Positions 1 to 9,702 of a DNA stretch of 64,000 nucleotides are shown piece after piece (position 1 is the first letter of the stretch; every line of letters starts with the position of its first letter). The translations under genes and the position numbers were made by a program. The stretch covers positions 43,751,452 through 43,815,451 of the forward strand of contig CM059972.1 in NCBI GenBank assembly GCA_030490835.1, written 5' to 3'. Origin of the DNA: Annona cherimola (Eukaryota; Streptophyta; Magnoliopsida; Magnoliales; Annonaceae). Under the pieces are notes generated by a model, which saw nothing but the letters and a program-made list of their open reading frames with translations, did not search any database and was not told the DNA's origin.

Positions 1-710
1 ACGATTTGCAAGATTGCCTCGCTGTTGTTGATGGGTGCCGGAAGTGATGGGTTTGCCATGGTTGAAGATGGAGATTCGGTAGTCATGGTTGCCATCAGGT
101 TGCGTTGCTAGAGGAACGACTGATATCTTGGCTGCCTTGATTTGCTTGGCCATTTGTCTTGCTTTCTCTGGTGGTCAACAATGGCTGCTCAACGATTTGG
201 GGAAGATGGTGGAGCACCGAACCAAGCTGGGTTCATGCTCAGGTGGTGCACGGTTGTTTGGTGTACCCGCAGGATATTTAAACACAAATTTAAATATTAA
301 TTCTCGGCTAAAGAATTTCGATAACATCATATATCTTCTTAATTTAATTTTTGTATTCTTTTGTATTCATTTTATCAATTAATTCATTTTATCTAAAAAT
401 TATTCTACTTTGTTCCCCATATAATTGTAGTTATATAAGTGTGATTTTTCAATTAAATAATTTTATAAATTTGCCCAACTTATATTAACAGGCTAATACA
501 TATTTCAATGTTAAAATCTTCTAACTTATTGGTTCATAATTTTATATTTTTAAAAATATTGCAAAACGACCCATTTTATAGCAAAATTAAAGATTCTATC
601 AAAAATATGATTTTCATGAAATTCCACTTAAAACATGTATTTAATTAACATTTTCATATTTAATTATGCGAATTTAACATGAAATTAAATGAAAATTTTT
701 AGGATTATCA
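1..710 (-). repeat. 3' LTR of the young Athila-like element (partial)
   Basis: Near-identical to 7990-8699. On the minus strand the LTR begins TGATAATCC at 710 and is preceded by a G-rich purine tract (rc of 711-721, TTGGGGGGTG). The R/U5 end lies left of position 1. Small ORFs in this stretch have no recognisable product and recur in the other LTR copy. Confidence 0.8.
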
Positions 711-721
711 CACCCCCCAAC
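711..721 (-). other. Polypurine tract of the young Athila-like element
   Basis: The minus strand reads GTTGGGGGGTG directly before the LTR start TGATAATCC. This is the expected place and composition for the plus-strand primer of an LTR retrotransposon. Confidence 0.65.
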
Positions 722-809
722 TTAAACATTGCTAGTCCCTTAGCAATGGAAATAGGTTAATATAAATTTTTATTTTTATTTTTATTTTTATTTTTTTATC
801 ATGGTGTAC

Positions 810-2781
810 TGATGCGTACCAAGTGCTTGTCGTTAAGAGCACTGTGATCACCAGTTTAATTAAAATTAACCGAAACACATTAAAGCTACCACTATACGGG
901 TGATGGTGTAGAATAACGGTGAGTCCGATGTGGGATTCCCGTCCCTTTGGCTAAGCTTGCTCTCCACGTTGCCTTCTGTTGGCCTTGCTGCCGACTTGGG
1001 CAAGAACGGCTGCTCGTGATGGGTTGGGATGCTTGCTAATTTCGAATTCTATGATGGGGCATTTACAAGATCGGCTAATTGGAAGAAAAGGCAGAGCTGA
1101 TGATTTTCGGTGGTGATTATGTGCTGCCGAAAATACGAAAGATGCAGCGGAAGTGGGAACCATTGAAGTGGAGAGTCCGGAGACGACTTGGAAATATGGG
1201 AAATGGCAAGAAGAAGCACTGCCGCAGCTACGACTTGATGGAATTCAGGTCCATAAATTTTTCAATTGACAGATTTTGTTGAAGGGATGCCGCGGGAAAT
1301 TGCAATGGTGCTGAGGATTCTACGGATTGCTTCCGTGTGGGCGGAGAAGACGCGGAAATCGAGTGGCAGCGGGGAAGAGAGGAAAGACGAAGCCGCGGCA
1401 AGCGGTCATGGCGGCGATTGCTGCTTTTGTCGTGGCTGCCGATTGGAATGGGTGTTGCCGGAGATCTGGACGGAGAAGACGGAGAAGGCAGCTGCTCGGT
1501 AAGTTGAGACGAGCGGAGAAGCTGGTTTTGGATTTCAGAGAGCTCGAATTCAACCCAAGCAGTCAAAATGTTGAATCGAATTGGTGCAACAGCAGAATTC
1601 CCATTGTCAGAGGCTAAGCTGGTAATGTTAACTCTGCCATTCAGGCCGTGCTCGGTCGATCTCGCTGGTGAATTGATGCTCCAAACAATGAGAAAATCCC
1701 ACACTAGAGATGCCCAAGACAGGCAACCAAAGTCGAAAACCAGAAAGGAAGGAATTGAAATTAACGAAAGGCTAAGAATTTGAGAAAGGAACGGGAGAGA
1801 AGCAGCCCTTTAGCGCCAAAGAAGCGACGTATTGGAGAGAGATTGCGGTGCTCGAATCAATGAGGCTGCTCGTTCTCTGCTCGTTGGTTTGATTGCAGAT
1901 TGCTGAAATGAAGATGCGGTGGGTTGCAGCGGCGATGCTCAGATGTTCCATGGTTGTTGCCGGTGTCGGATTAGAGAATGGCAGCCATGGCTACCGTGTT
2001 GGGGAAGATGGAGACGGGTTGAATGGAAGCTACCGAAATGGAGGAATTGAAAGGGGACGATGCCTGCTTTAATGGGTATGCTTCTGGTCTGAAACAGAAA
2101 GCTGCCAGAAAATAGGCATCTGTTGCCTGCAGCTAGGCAGTTTGCTGTTGGTGCTGCCGGTTTTCGTTGGTGGATGATGAGGCGGTGGAGCTGAATCAGA
2201 CGGGCGTTTGAAGGAAGTCTGCTGCTTCGTGAAGATGGAGTGCAGGATTTAATGCCTATCTTGTTGCCGTAGCTGGAGAAGAGGGCTGGCAGGATTTGGG
2301 CGTTTTTGGCTTGCGGCTGGTTTGGGAAGATGGAGCACCGAACTGGTGCTCCGGCGGCGCACAATCTCCTGTACTTATGCAGCGTAAAATACGAGTTTAA
2401 ATATATAAATATATATATATTTTTGGTAAATAATTTCAATAATGACACGTATCATCTTAGTTTAATCTTTTAATAATTTACTTCATTCCTAATATTTTAA
2501 AATATAATTATAGATGTATATTTATGATTTTTCAATTAGATAGTTTTATAATTTTGCCCAAATTATATTAATATGCTAATACATATTTTAACGTGAAAAT
2601 TTTCTAGGGGATTTATATTTTTAAGAATGTTACACAATGACTCATTTTATAACGAAATTAAAGATTTTACGAAAAATATGATTTTCATGAAATTCCACTT
2701 AAAACATGCATTTAATTAATGTTTTAATATTTAACGGTGCGAATTTAACATGGAATTAAAAGAAAATTTTTAGACTTATCA
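810..2781 (-). mobile_element. Solo LTR, diverged Athila-like subfamily, inside the young element
   Basis: It begins TGATGCG and ends CTTATCA (TG...CA). It is flanked by a perfect 5-bp target duplication, tgtac, at 805-809 and 2782-2786. The left end matches 5931-6035 (tgcttgtcgttaagagcact...) and the right end (2340-2781) matches 8220-8699, both with clear divergence. Compared with 5921-8699 it lacks roughly 0.8 kb (the part matching about 6036-6815, which includes the GA-rich tract). The duplication shows that it inserted into the 3' noncoding part of the young element and then lost its interior by LTR-LTR recombination. Short ORFs here (for example 1228-1704 minus) have no protein-like features. 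Confidence 0.85.
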
Positions 2782-3047
2782 TGTACTATTAATTTTACAA
2801 AAATCTAGGTGCATTTCTAATGATGATAATAAATTTTAGAAGTAAATTTTCTTAGTGTATATGTGTGAAATATTTTTCATGATGCATATAAAAGATTATA
2901 GCACGTGTGTATGTGTACTAATGAACAAATGGGCATTAGATAAGTAAGTTATTTTCAACTCATCCAATCTAAGCAACGTTCATATCAAAATTATGATAGT
3001 GAAAGTCAATAAATATCCTTTTTTTTCATTCATTCTTTTTTTTTTCT

Positions 3048-3215
3048 CCCCTCACCATATTTCAGGATATCTGGGGTTTTCCTCTTTTTCTTTTTTTATT
3101 CTTTTTATTTATTTATTTATTTTTATTTTCCCCTCACCATATTTCAGGGTATCTAGGGATTTTCTTTTTTTTTTTCTTTTTTTTTCTCTCTCCCCTCACC
3201 ATATTTCAGGGTATC
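3048..3215. repeat. Three copies of a ~28-bp motif in a T-rich stretch
   Basis: The motif CCCCTCACCATATTTCAGG followed by (g/a)tatct(g/a)ggg starts at 3048, 3130 and 3192, separated by T-rich spacers. A related single copy in the opposite orientation lies at 34994-35019, inside the 3' noncoding region of the other Athila-like element. The motif is therefore part of the family's 3' noncoding region and was amplified here. Confidence 0.75.
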
Positions 3216-3672
3216 TGGGGATTTACATTTTTTTTAAACAGCTATCAATTACAATGATATTAAATGTTACTTGTTTGGATGAGAGAGAAAATTTATATTA
3301 ACATCATGCCCACAAAGTTCATTGGCGTGTAAGTGCAATCAGTGCTAATAAAATTTTAAAAACACCATGAAAATATTTTTACCAATATAACTAATTATAG
3401 TTTTCTTCTTCACTTACTACCAAGCATAGCAAGTGCACTTTGATTTATCTCTATTATTATTATTATTATTTTTAATCACATTAAGCAAACCAGACCTCCC
3501 AACTTAAATATAGCTATCTTTGATAAACATGCACAAAATCTATAAATTCATGAAAATAAGATAGCAGGGAAAGAGACAACCTGGGGTGTAATGATCTGAT
3601 GAAATTGCTGCAGCTTTTACCTAAAAAAATGAAAAGAAAACTAATGGAAAAGAGATATATATATATACACAT

Positions 3673-3698
3673 GTTGGGTTGCCTCCCAACCAGCGCTA
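3673..3698 (-). other. Conserved stem-loop of Athila-like 3' noncoding region
   Basis: The minus strand reads GCGCT, a G, then GTTGGG-AGGCAA-CCCAAC, a perfect 6-bp stem with a 6-nt loop. The same position relative to the coding part is occupied by a related hairpin at 34009-34032 and by a relic at 21569-21590. Pairing changes between copies are partly compensatory (see findings). Confidence 0.6.
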
Positions 3699-3895
3699 AG
3701 TTTTACGTCTTCAGCCAGACATAATATTTAATGTTATCCAATTCCTGTGCTGTTAAAATTTTTAATACTATGTAGATTATTTATTATTTTCATATATTCA
3801 TGCTCAAGAGTTGTGAATGAATTATCAATGACGTTTAATATGTAGCATTCTTCAATTTGATCTAATTTATTTAAATTTATTGAACTATTACCAGA

Positions 3896-5440
3896 TTAGA
3901 GCATGATTTTATTTTGGGTTAAACAGGATTCCGTTTGAATACAATGCCCTTGGAGAAATTGACTATAATTTGGAATATATTGAATAATATCAAAGAGCGA
4001 AATTTTAATGTGAACCTGTTCAAACATTTGAATCATCTCTTCCTTTTTCATTAATTCTTCTATGCTAATGAACTCATCTTTAAAAGTACTTGAAATTAAA
4101 GGTATGTACTTCTTAAAATTTTCATCAATAATTTCATTTTCATCTCCCCCCAACTTATCCTCAATAAATTCTTTATTTCTCATCTCATCATCAATTTGGT
4201 TATGATCCCTATCAATCTCCTCAGTATTTTCTTGATCTTTTTCTCCTTCGAATCTATCATTAATTAATTTTTCATTATTTTCGATAATATTTTCTTGATT
4301 ATGAAGAGAGAAATTCTCGTTAAGTTTATGATCTGAGAAACCATCACTACATAATGTTGTAATTATTATCAAATTTTTAGACAATAAATTTTCTGATAGT
4401 AATTGATTTGATCGAGTTTGATAATCAATATGATTTATTAGAGTGATAGTTGATTCATTAGGTTCCTCCACACATAATGTATCAATATATTCATCATCTA
4501 TTTTCAAATTATCTTTCTTTTGACCTAGCTTTTGTTTGTTAAGGTATTCAGCTTCTAAAGCATTCGAAAATGCTAAGTCTACTATCTCATTTTCAAAATA
4601 TGGATTTTCTAATGGTATTGAATCTAATTGAATTTGAAAATTCGAATGATCAACTAGATTATCAATTTGGTCAGTATAAAATTCCTCTTCTCCTCTCTTC
4701 TTCATGGCTACTATTACATGATCTGTATGATCTGTCGTTTTAGAAAATGATTGTTGGTCGGAAAGGAATTGTTGATCTAATCTTTCGAATCCTCCTTCTA
4801 AATCATCTAAGTGAGGAGATTGTTGATAATCTACTTGATTTGATGAAAAATTTGAAAAGTCCTCTTGTGGGGGATTCGAGTGAAAATACATATTTTTACA
4901 ATGTTCAACTCGATTTAGGCACTTTGAAAATTTATTTTCTATGGTTTGAAAGCCATCGAGAAAATTTTTTTTTAGTTCTTCAATTTCCTCATTATAATTA
5001 TAAGTTTGATGAGAAGATTGGTTAGTTGGTTGAGGTGATGAAATTTTTTTTTCAGGATAGGCAGATGGCCCATATGTATTTTCATAATTATTAGATTGAT
5101 ATTGATAATTTGAAAATTGACTTTGCTCAGGTGGCCACTGGGTTTGTAGATATGGAGGGTAGGGTTGCATTTGTTGGTTTGTCAAAGAAGTATTAGGACA
5201 ACTCAATTCTGAGTTATATGTATGTGAAAATGAATTGTAATTAGGTGTAGGGAACTCATGAAAATCTTGAACTTGTTCTTGAAATGGTAAAGATTGAGTC
5301 TCATTAGAATATGTCGTTTGAAAAGGAAACGATGCATTTAAGAATGAACTGTTTGAGTTTTGATAGGCAAGTAAATCATTAAGCTTTTGGTTTAATTCTT
5401 CTAACTTACCTAACTGCTGATCAATAAAATTCATATCCAT
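3896..5440 (-). CDS. 514-residue ORF of a non-autonomous Athila-like element, function unknown
   Basis: A single uninterrupted reading frame from ATG at 5440-5438 to the stop at 3898-3896, lying between the primer site and the 3' noncoding region of a young element. The protein is acidic and rich in Asn, Gln, Ser and Glu. Residues 1-30 look helical (MDMNFIDQQLGKLEELNQKL). Residues about 75-140 are rich in Tyr, Pro and Gln. The last third is strongly acidic (runs of DEN and EE). The final ~70 residues (EELMKKEEMIQMFEQVHIKI, then a Y-x-x-F-L segment) resemble the linker between gag and protease in Athila-type polyproteins, where the other element here has QMPAYAKFLKEML. I see no zinc knuckle, protease D-S/T-G, or polymerase motif. 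It may be a shortened or replaced Gag. Function is unknown. Confidence 0.6.
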   Translation of the reverse strand: MDMNFIDQQLGKLEELNQKLNDLLAYQNSNSSFLNASFPFQTTYSNETQSLPFQEQVQDFHEFPTPNYNSFSHTYNSELSCPNTSLTNQQMQPYPPYLQTQWPPEQSQFSNYQYQSNNYENTYGPSAYPEKKISSPQPTNQSSHQTYNYNEEIEELKKNFLDGFQTIENKFSKCLNRVEHCKNMYFHSNPPQEDFSNFSSNQVDYQQSPHLDDLEGGFERLDQQFLSDQQSFSKTTDHTDHVIVAMKKRGEEEFYTDQIDNLVDHSNFQIQLDSIPLENPYFENEIVDLAFSNALEAEYLNKQKLGQKKDNLKIDDEYIDTLCVEEPNESTITLINHIDYQTRSNQLLSENLLSKNLIIITTLCSDGFSDHKLNENFSLHNQENIIENNEKLINDRFEGEKDQENTEEIDRDHNQIDDEMRNKEFIEDKLGGDENEIIDENFKKYIPLISSTFKDEFISIEELMKKEEMIQMFEQVHIKISLFDIIQYIPNYSQFLQGHCIQTESCLTQNKIML

Positions 5441-5896
5441 TCTTTAATTTTAGTTTTTTTTTTTAAAAAAAAATCTAATTAGTATCCTTTTTTTGTTTTT
5501 GTTTTTAATTAGTAATTCATTTACTGAGAATAACTATGGTGTAATTAAATTCTATAACACTTCCTTTGGTCAGCCAGGTAAGAGGTGAGAGTGTGGGAGG
5601 CTCTCCTTGTATTCACAAGGTCCTAATTAAATAACCATAGATCCACTTAGGCATTTGCCTTTAAACCTCTAGCCTAGACACCAACCTCCAGTTGTCACAT
5701 AGAAATTTAATTAGACCGAAGGTCTACTCAATAAATGTTCACTAATTAAAATTGGGAGAGGATCGAAATTGGTAATCTAAAGTTCAAGTGCAATAAGTAA
5801 AGAAAGCAGATAAATAAAGCAGTAAAGATTATACTATTGAAAGTAAGTAAAGCAAATTTAAAGCAACTAATAAAACAATTCAAACCTCAATACGCC

Positions 5897-5914
5897 TCCC
5901 CGGCAACGGCGCCA
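5897..5914 (-). other. Primer-binding site, tRNA-Asp type
   Basis: The plus strand reads TCCCCGGCAACGGCGCCA, identical to the 3' end of plant tRNA-Asp(GTC) as I know it. The minus strand is therefore a perfect 18-nt primer-binding site for an element transcribed leftwards. It lies 6 bases from the LTR end. There is no tRNA body around it, so it is not a tRNA gene. Confidence 0.85.
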
Positions 5915-5920
5915 AAAACT

Positions 5921-8699
5921 TCATGCACAGCAAGTGCTTGTCGTTAAGAGCACTGTGATCACCAGTTTAATTAAAATTTACCGAAACAAATTAAAGCTAA
6001 CACTATGCGGGTGAGAGTGTAGAATAACGGTGAGTCGAGTCGAATCCACAGAGAGGCGATGTAGTTTTGAATTGTTTTTAAGAGAAAGAGAAGGTATAGA
6101 GAAGAGAGAGAAAGAGAGAAGAGAGAAAGAGAAGAGAGAGAAAGAAGTCAGAGAAAAAAAAGGAAAGAAATTAAAAGAATAAGAGAGAGGAGAGAGAGAG
6201 AGACGTTAGAGAGAGAAAAGAAAAAAGAAAATAGAAGAAATTAGAGAGAGAAAGAGAGAAGAGAGAAAGAGAAGAGAGAGAGACGTTTGAGAGAGAAAAG
6301 AAAAGAGAAATTAGAAGAAATTAGAGAGAGAAAGAGAGAGGGAAAGAAATTAGAAAGAGAGAGAAAGAAGAGAGAAACGATTAGAAGAGTTGGAGATAAA
6401 AGAAAGGGAGATAATACGCTAAAAGAAATTATAATTAACTAACAACTTAATTAAAGCTATTCTAAGGAAGCAATAAAAGCTATGAAATTCAACTATTAAA
6501 ACAGGAAAGAGAATTACATTAAATTTAATCTAAAAATTACAAAACAGAAAATAAAGCAGTAAATCTAATATAAGAAGTAAAACTACAAATTGAAAAGTAA
6601 TAACACTACAAAGCATAATAAAATAAAATTTACATCACCCGAATGCAAATCTCCACGTAATAGAAATTTTATTGCTTGGCCCCCACCTCTTTGCTAGGGA
6701 TCCCACAAAATGAGTCCCACCCAAGGGAGAGGATTGCTTGGTGATTGAGCTCCCTTGGGATGAGTGGAAGGTCCCTTTTATAGATATGTGAGGGACCCCA
6801 ACGACCAAGCATGAATCCGACGTGGGATTCCCACTTCGTCGCCTGCGCTTGGCTGCCTTCTTCACTGTCCATTCTGCTTTTCTTGGCTAGGACATCGGCT
6901 TGATTTCCGTGGTGTTTTGGATTTTTCCATGGCTGCTGGTTTGCTGAATGGCATGGAAAAGGATTTTGTCCATTTTTATTGCTCGATGATGAGCTCGTGT
7001 TGAACAGGCGCTTAGAAGGGCTACCATTATTTCTTGAATTTTCCAGGGCCGAGAATCAGGGACTTCATCTTGGAATCAATGGTTGAATCGTGTCTTGATT
7101 TTGCTTGTCGTGGATCCAAGTTTGCCTCGGTTTGCTGGTTCGCTGAAGCAATGATATCAAGTTTGGGTGCAGGGGAAGACGCGGGGCTACTGTGGGTTGC
7201 CGCTGATTTCTGAAATTAGAAGGGGGCTTTGGCTGTTAGATAGACGAGCTGCTGGGTATGGGATGATGCTTTGTTGGCTCGTGAAGAGGATAGCTGCTGA
7301 TGGTGAGGCAAAGAACGGACCAGATTTGGGGCTTTTAATTTCATGGCTGAAATTGATGCCCAGACAGGTTGATGTCAGTTTAATGGCGGTTTGCTCGCAG
7401 CTGGATTTTCTGCTAGGAGTTCGAACTGACAACTACTGAAATCATGGGTGCTCAGTTGGATTGCCTTGCTGCGCATGCTGCCGGTTTTTGGTGCTGAACA
7501 GAGGCTTGGAAAAAGGTTGCCGGACGGCTGGAATCAGGCGGCTGCTACTTGATTTTTCTTTTGAGAAAATCTTTGCGGCTGGTCGGTCGGTCGAGAAATG
7601 GGTTCTCGGAGGCGCAAGGGCTGATGACGAACAGCTAGCAGCAAGACAGGGAAGCTGGAGAAGTTGCTGATGACGAACAAAGGGCGGTTGCCGGCGTCAG
7701 ATTTGAAGTGGGGTTTGAGAAATAGAAATGGCCGGGTGATGCAGTTTCCTATTTCTGAAATTCAGAATCATGGCTGGAATTCGTTACTGTCGAGGCTGCT
7801 GAAATTAATTGGTGGAGAAGAGATTGGGAGGAGCGGTGCGTTGATGACTGTTTGGGTTATCTGGATTGAAAGGAGTGGCAGCCAATTTTTTCTGCTGCTC
7901 CCATGTTCGGATCGTGATTTCGATGATGCCATTGTAGGCAACTACCTGCTGGTTTGGGCAGCTCGGTGGTTTGCAAGGTTGCAGCTCGGACGATTTGCAA
8001 GATTGCCTCGCTGTTGTTGATGGGTGCCGGAAGTGATGGGTTTGCCATGGTTGAAGATGGAGGTTCGGTAGTCATGGTTGCCATCAGGTTGCGTTGCTAG
8101 AGGAACGACTGATATCGGGGCTGCCTTGATTTGCTTGGCCATTTGTCTTGCTTTCTCTGGTGGTCAAGAATGGCTGCTCAATGATTTGGGGAAGATGGTG
8201 GAGCACCGAACCAAGCTGGGTTCATGCTCAGGTGGTGTACGGTTGTTTGGTGTACCCGCAGGATATTTAAACACAAATTTAAATATTAATTCTCGGCTAA
8301 AGAATTTCGATATCATCATATATCTTCTTAATTTAATTTTTGTATTCTTTTGTATTCATTTTATCAATTAATTCATTTTATCTAAAAATTATTCTACTTT
8401 GTTCCCCATATAATTGTAGTTATATAAGTGTGATTTTTCAATTAAATAATTTTATAAATTTGCCCAACTTATATTAACAGGCTAATACATATTTCAATGT
8501 TAAAATCTTCTAACTTATTGGTTCATAATTTTATATTTTTAAAAATATTGCAAAACGACCCATTTTATAGCAAAATTAAAGATTCTATCAAAAATATGAT
8601 TTTCATGAAATTCCACTTAAAACATGTATTTAATTAAAATTTTCATATTTAATTATGCGAATTTAACATGAAATTAAATGAAAATTTTTAAGATTATCA
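5921..8699 (-). repeat. 5' LTR of the young Athila-like element
   Basis: About 2.78 kb, from next to the primer site to the minus-strand start TGATAATCTT at 8699. The last 710 bp match 1-710 with about nine differences. It contains a long GA-rich tract (6068-6411). The inner end (5921) reads TCATGC where the solo-LTR relative has TGATGC, so the terminal CA appears mutated or the boundary is off by a few bases. The many short ORFs (7167-8371) are not supported as genes. Confidence 0.75.
6068..6411. repeat. GA-rich low-complexity tract
   Basis: Purine-only stretches of GAGAGA/AAAGAGAG with interspersed AGAAATTAGA and GACGTT(A/T)GAGAG units, probably expanded by slippage and local duplication within the LTR. 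The solo LTR at 810-2781 lacks it. Confidence 0.85.
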
Positions 8700-8916
8700 A
8701 TAGACATGAAAAGAAAGAACTAATGTTTGAATTTACATGTTTAAGAGATTATGATACTTCTATGATATTGATATGAAACGATATATATATGAGAAACATA
8801 TATAGATGTGTGTGACATATATGCTTGAATATGAATAATGTTATTAATATTATAAATGTTAGTATTATACGAATGTTATGATACTTACCAAAGTTTTGTG
8901 CATATAGAAAGCAAAA

Positions 8917-9702
8917 ATGCCAACTACAAGAGCCGGAGCTAGGCTGAATAAAGGGAATGCACCAATAGGAGAATGGGTTAGCCGACCCGAAGTAGGAGAA
9001 ACTAGTAAACGGACCAAAAGGTCTGAGTCAAGAGGACAGACGTCAAGGACCCATCAACGATGGGAAGTGGGTAGCTCTGAATTCTATGAAAGGAGAGCTA
9101 ACCCAGAAAGGCAGATAGAAGAAAGGATAGCTGTAGTCGTGGAAAAGGCAATGCAGCAATGGGCAACCAAGGCCGCCAATATAATACAAGGTATGTGGGA
9201 GAGAAATCGGCAGGCCCCACCACAAGATGATAATGAGGGAAGACCCGGCCCATCGACCAACTCTAATTTTTCTATAGGTATAGAAGATGTCCTCCTAGAA
9301 GCTGATAGAAAGGCTATTAATGCCTTCCTAGCCCAACGACCCCCTAAGTTTGCTCATCATTGCATAGCAATGGATCATGGAAATCAAAAAATTATTTAGG
9401 ATTTCACCCTGCAATGATCAATAGAAAATTCTATGTGCTACCCACCTGCTAATTAAAGATGCTTATGAATGGTGGAAAACATTGATAGTTACCATGCCAC
9501 ACCCAGAATGGGTTACGTGGCAAGAATTTTGAGAAGAATTTCATAAAGAGTTTCTTCCAATAGGCTTACAAACCCAAAAGGTGATAGAGTTTGAGAAACT
9601 CTACCAAGGCAAGATGACGGGAACAGAATATGCAACAAGATTCAATGTCTTGGTTAGGTATGTACCTTGGATCGCCAATGTGCCAGAGAATAAGGTACAG
9701 AG
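8917..9702 (+). pseudogene. Gypsy gag fragment, 5' part, broken
   Basis: The frame starts with MPTTRAGARLNKG at 8917 and runs to a stop at 9399. Homology then continues through a stop (about 9530) and a frame change into EKLYQGKMTGTEYATRFNVL and VRYVPWIANVPENK. This is the retrotransposon Gag core, and it parallels the minus-strand gag at 14446-14872. It is cut at 9702, where a minus-strand LTR begins, so downstream gag and pol are missing. The 217 bases upstream (8700-8916) are AT-rich and show no LTR end or primer site that I can recognise. Confidence 0.75.

Larger units (their letters stand above)
1..8699 (-). mobile_element. Athila-like Ty3/Gypsy retrotransposon, non-autonomous, left end outside window
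   Basis: Read on the minus strand the order is: 5' LTR (5921-8699), primer site (5897-5914), a 514-codon ORF (3896-5440), 3' noncoding sequence with a conserved hairpin near 3673, a purine tract (711-721) and the 3' LTR (1-710, cut by the window edge). The LTR copies 1-710 and 7990-8699 differ at only about nine positions that I can count, so insertion was recent. A solo LTR (810-2781) sits in the 3' noncoding part. No protease, reverse transcriptase, RNase H or integrase frame is present, so it must borrow these functions. Assignment to Athila rests on the tRNA-Asp primer site and on the GCGCT...GGGAGGCAA motif, which I recall as typical of Athila-type elements; the clade name is inference. 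Confidence 0.75.

Noticed and set aside
1228..1704. 158-codon minus-strand ORF
   Set aside because: Lies within a solo LTR, has competing ORFs on both strands and shows no protein-like features.
5897..5914. Possible tRNA-Asp gene
   Set aside because: Only the 18-nt 3' end is present, without anticodon or D/T arms. It is a retrotransposon primer-binding site.
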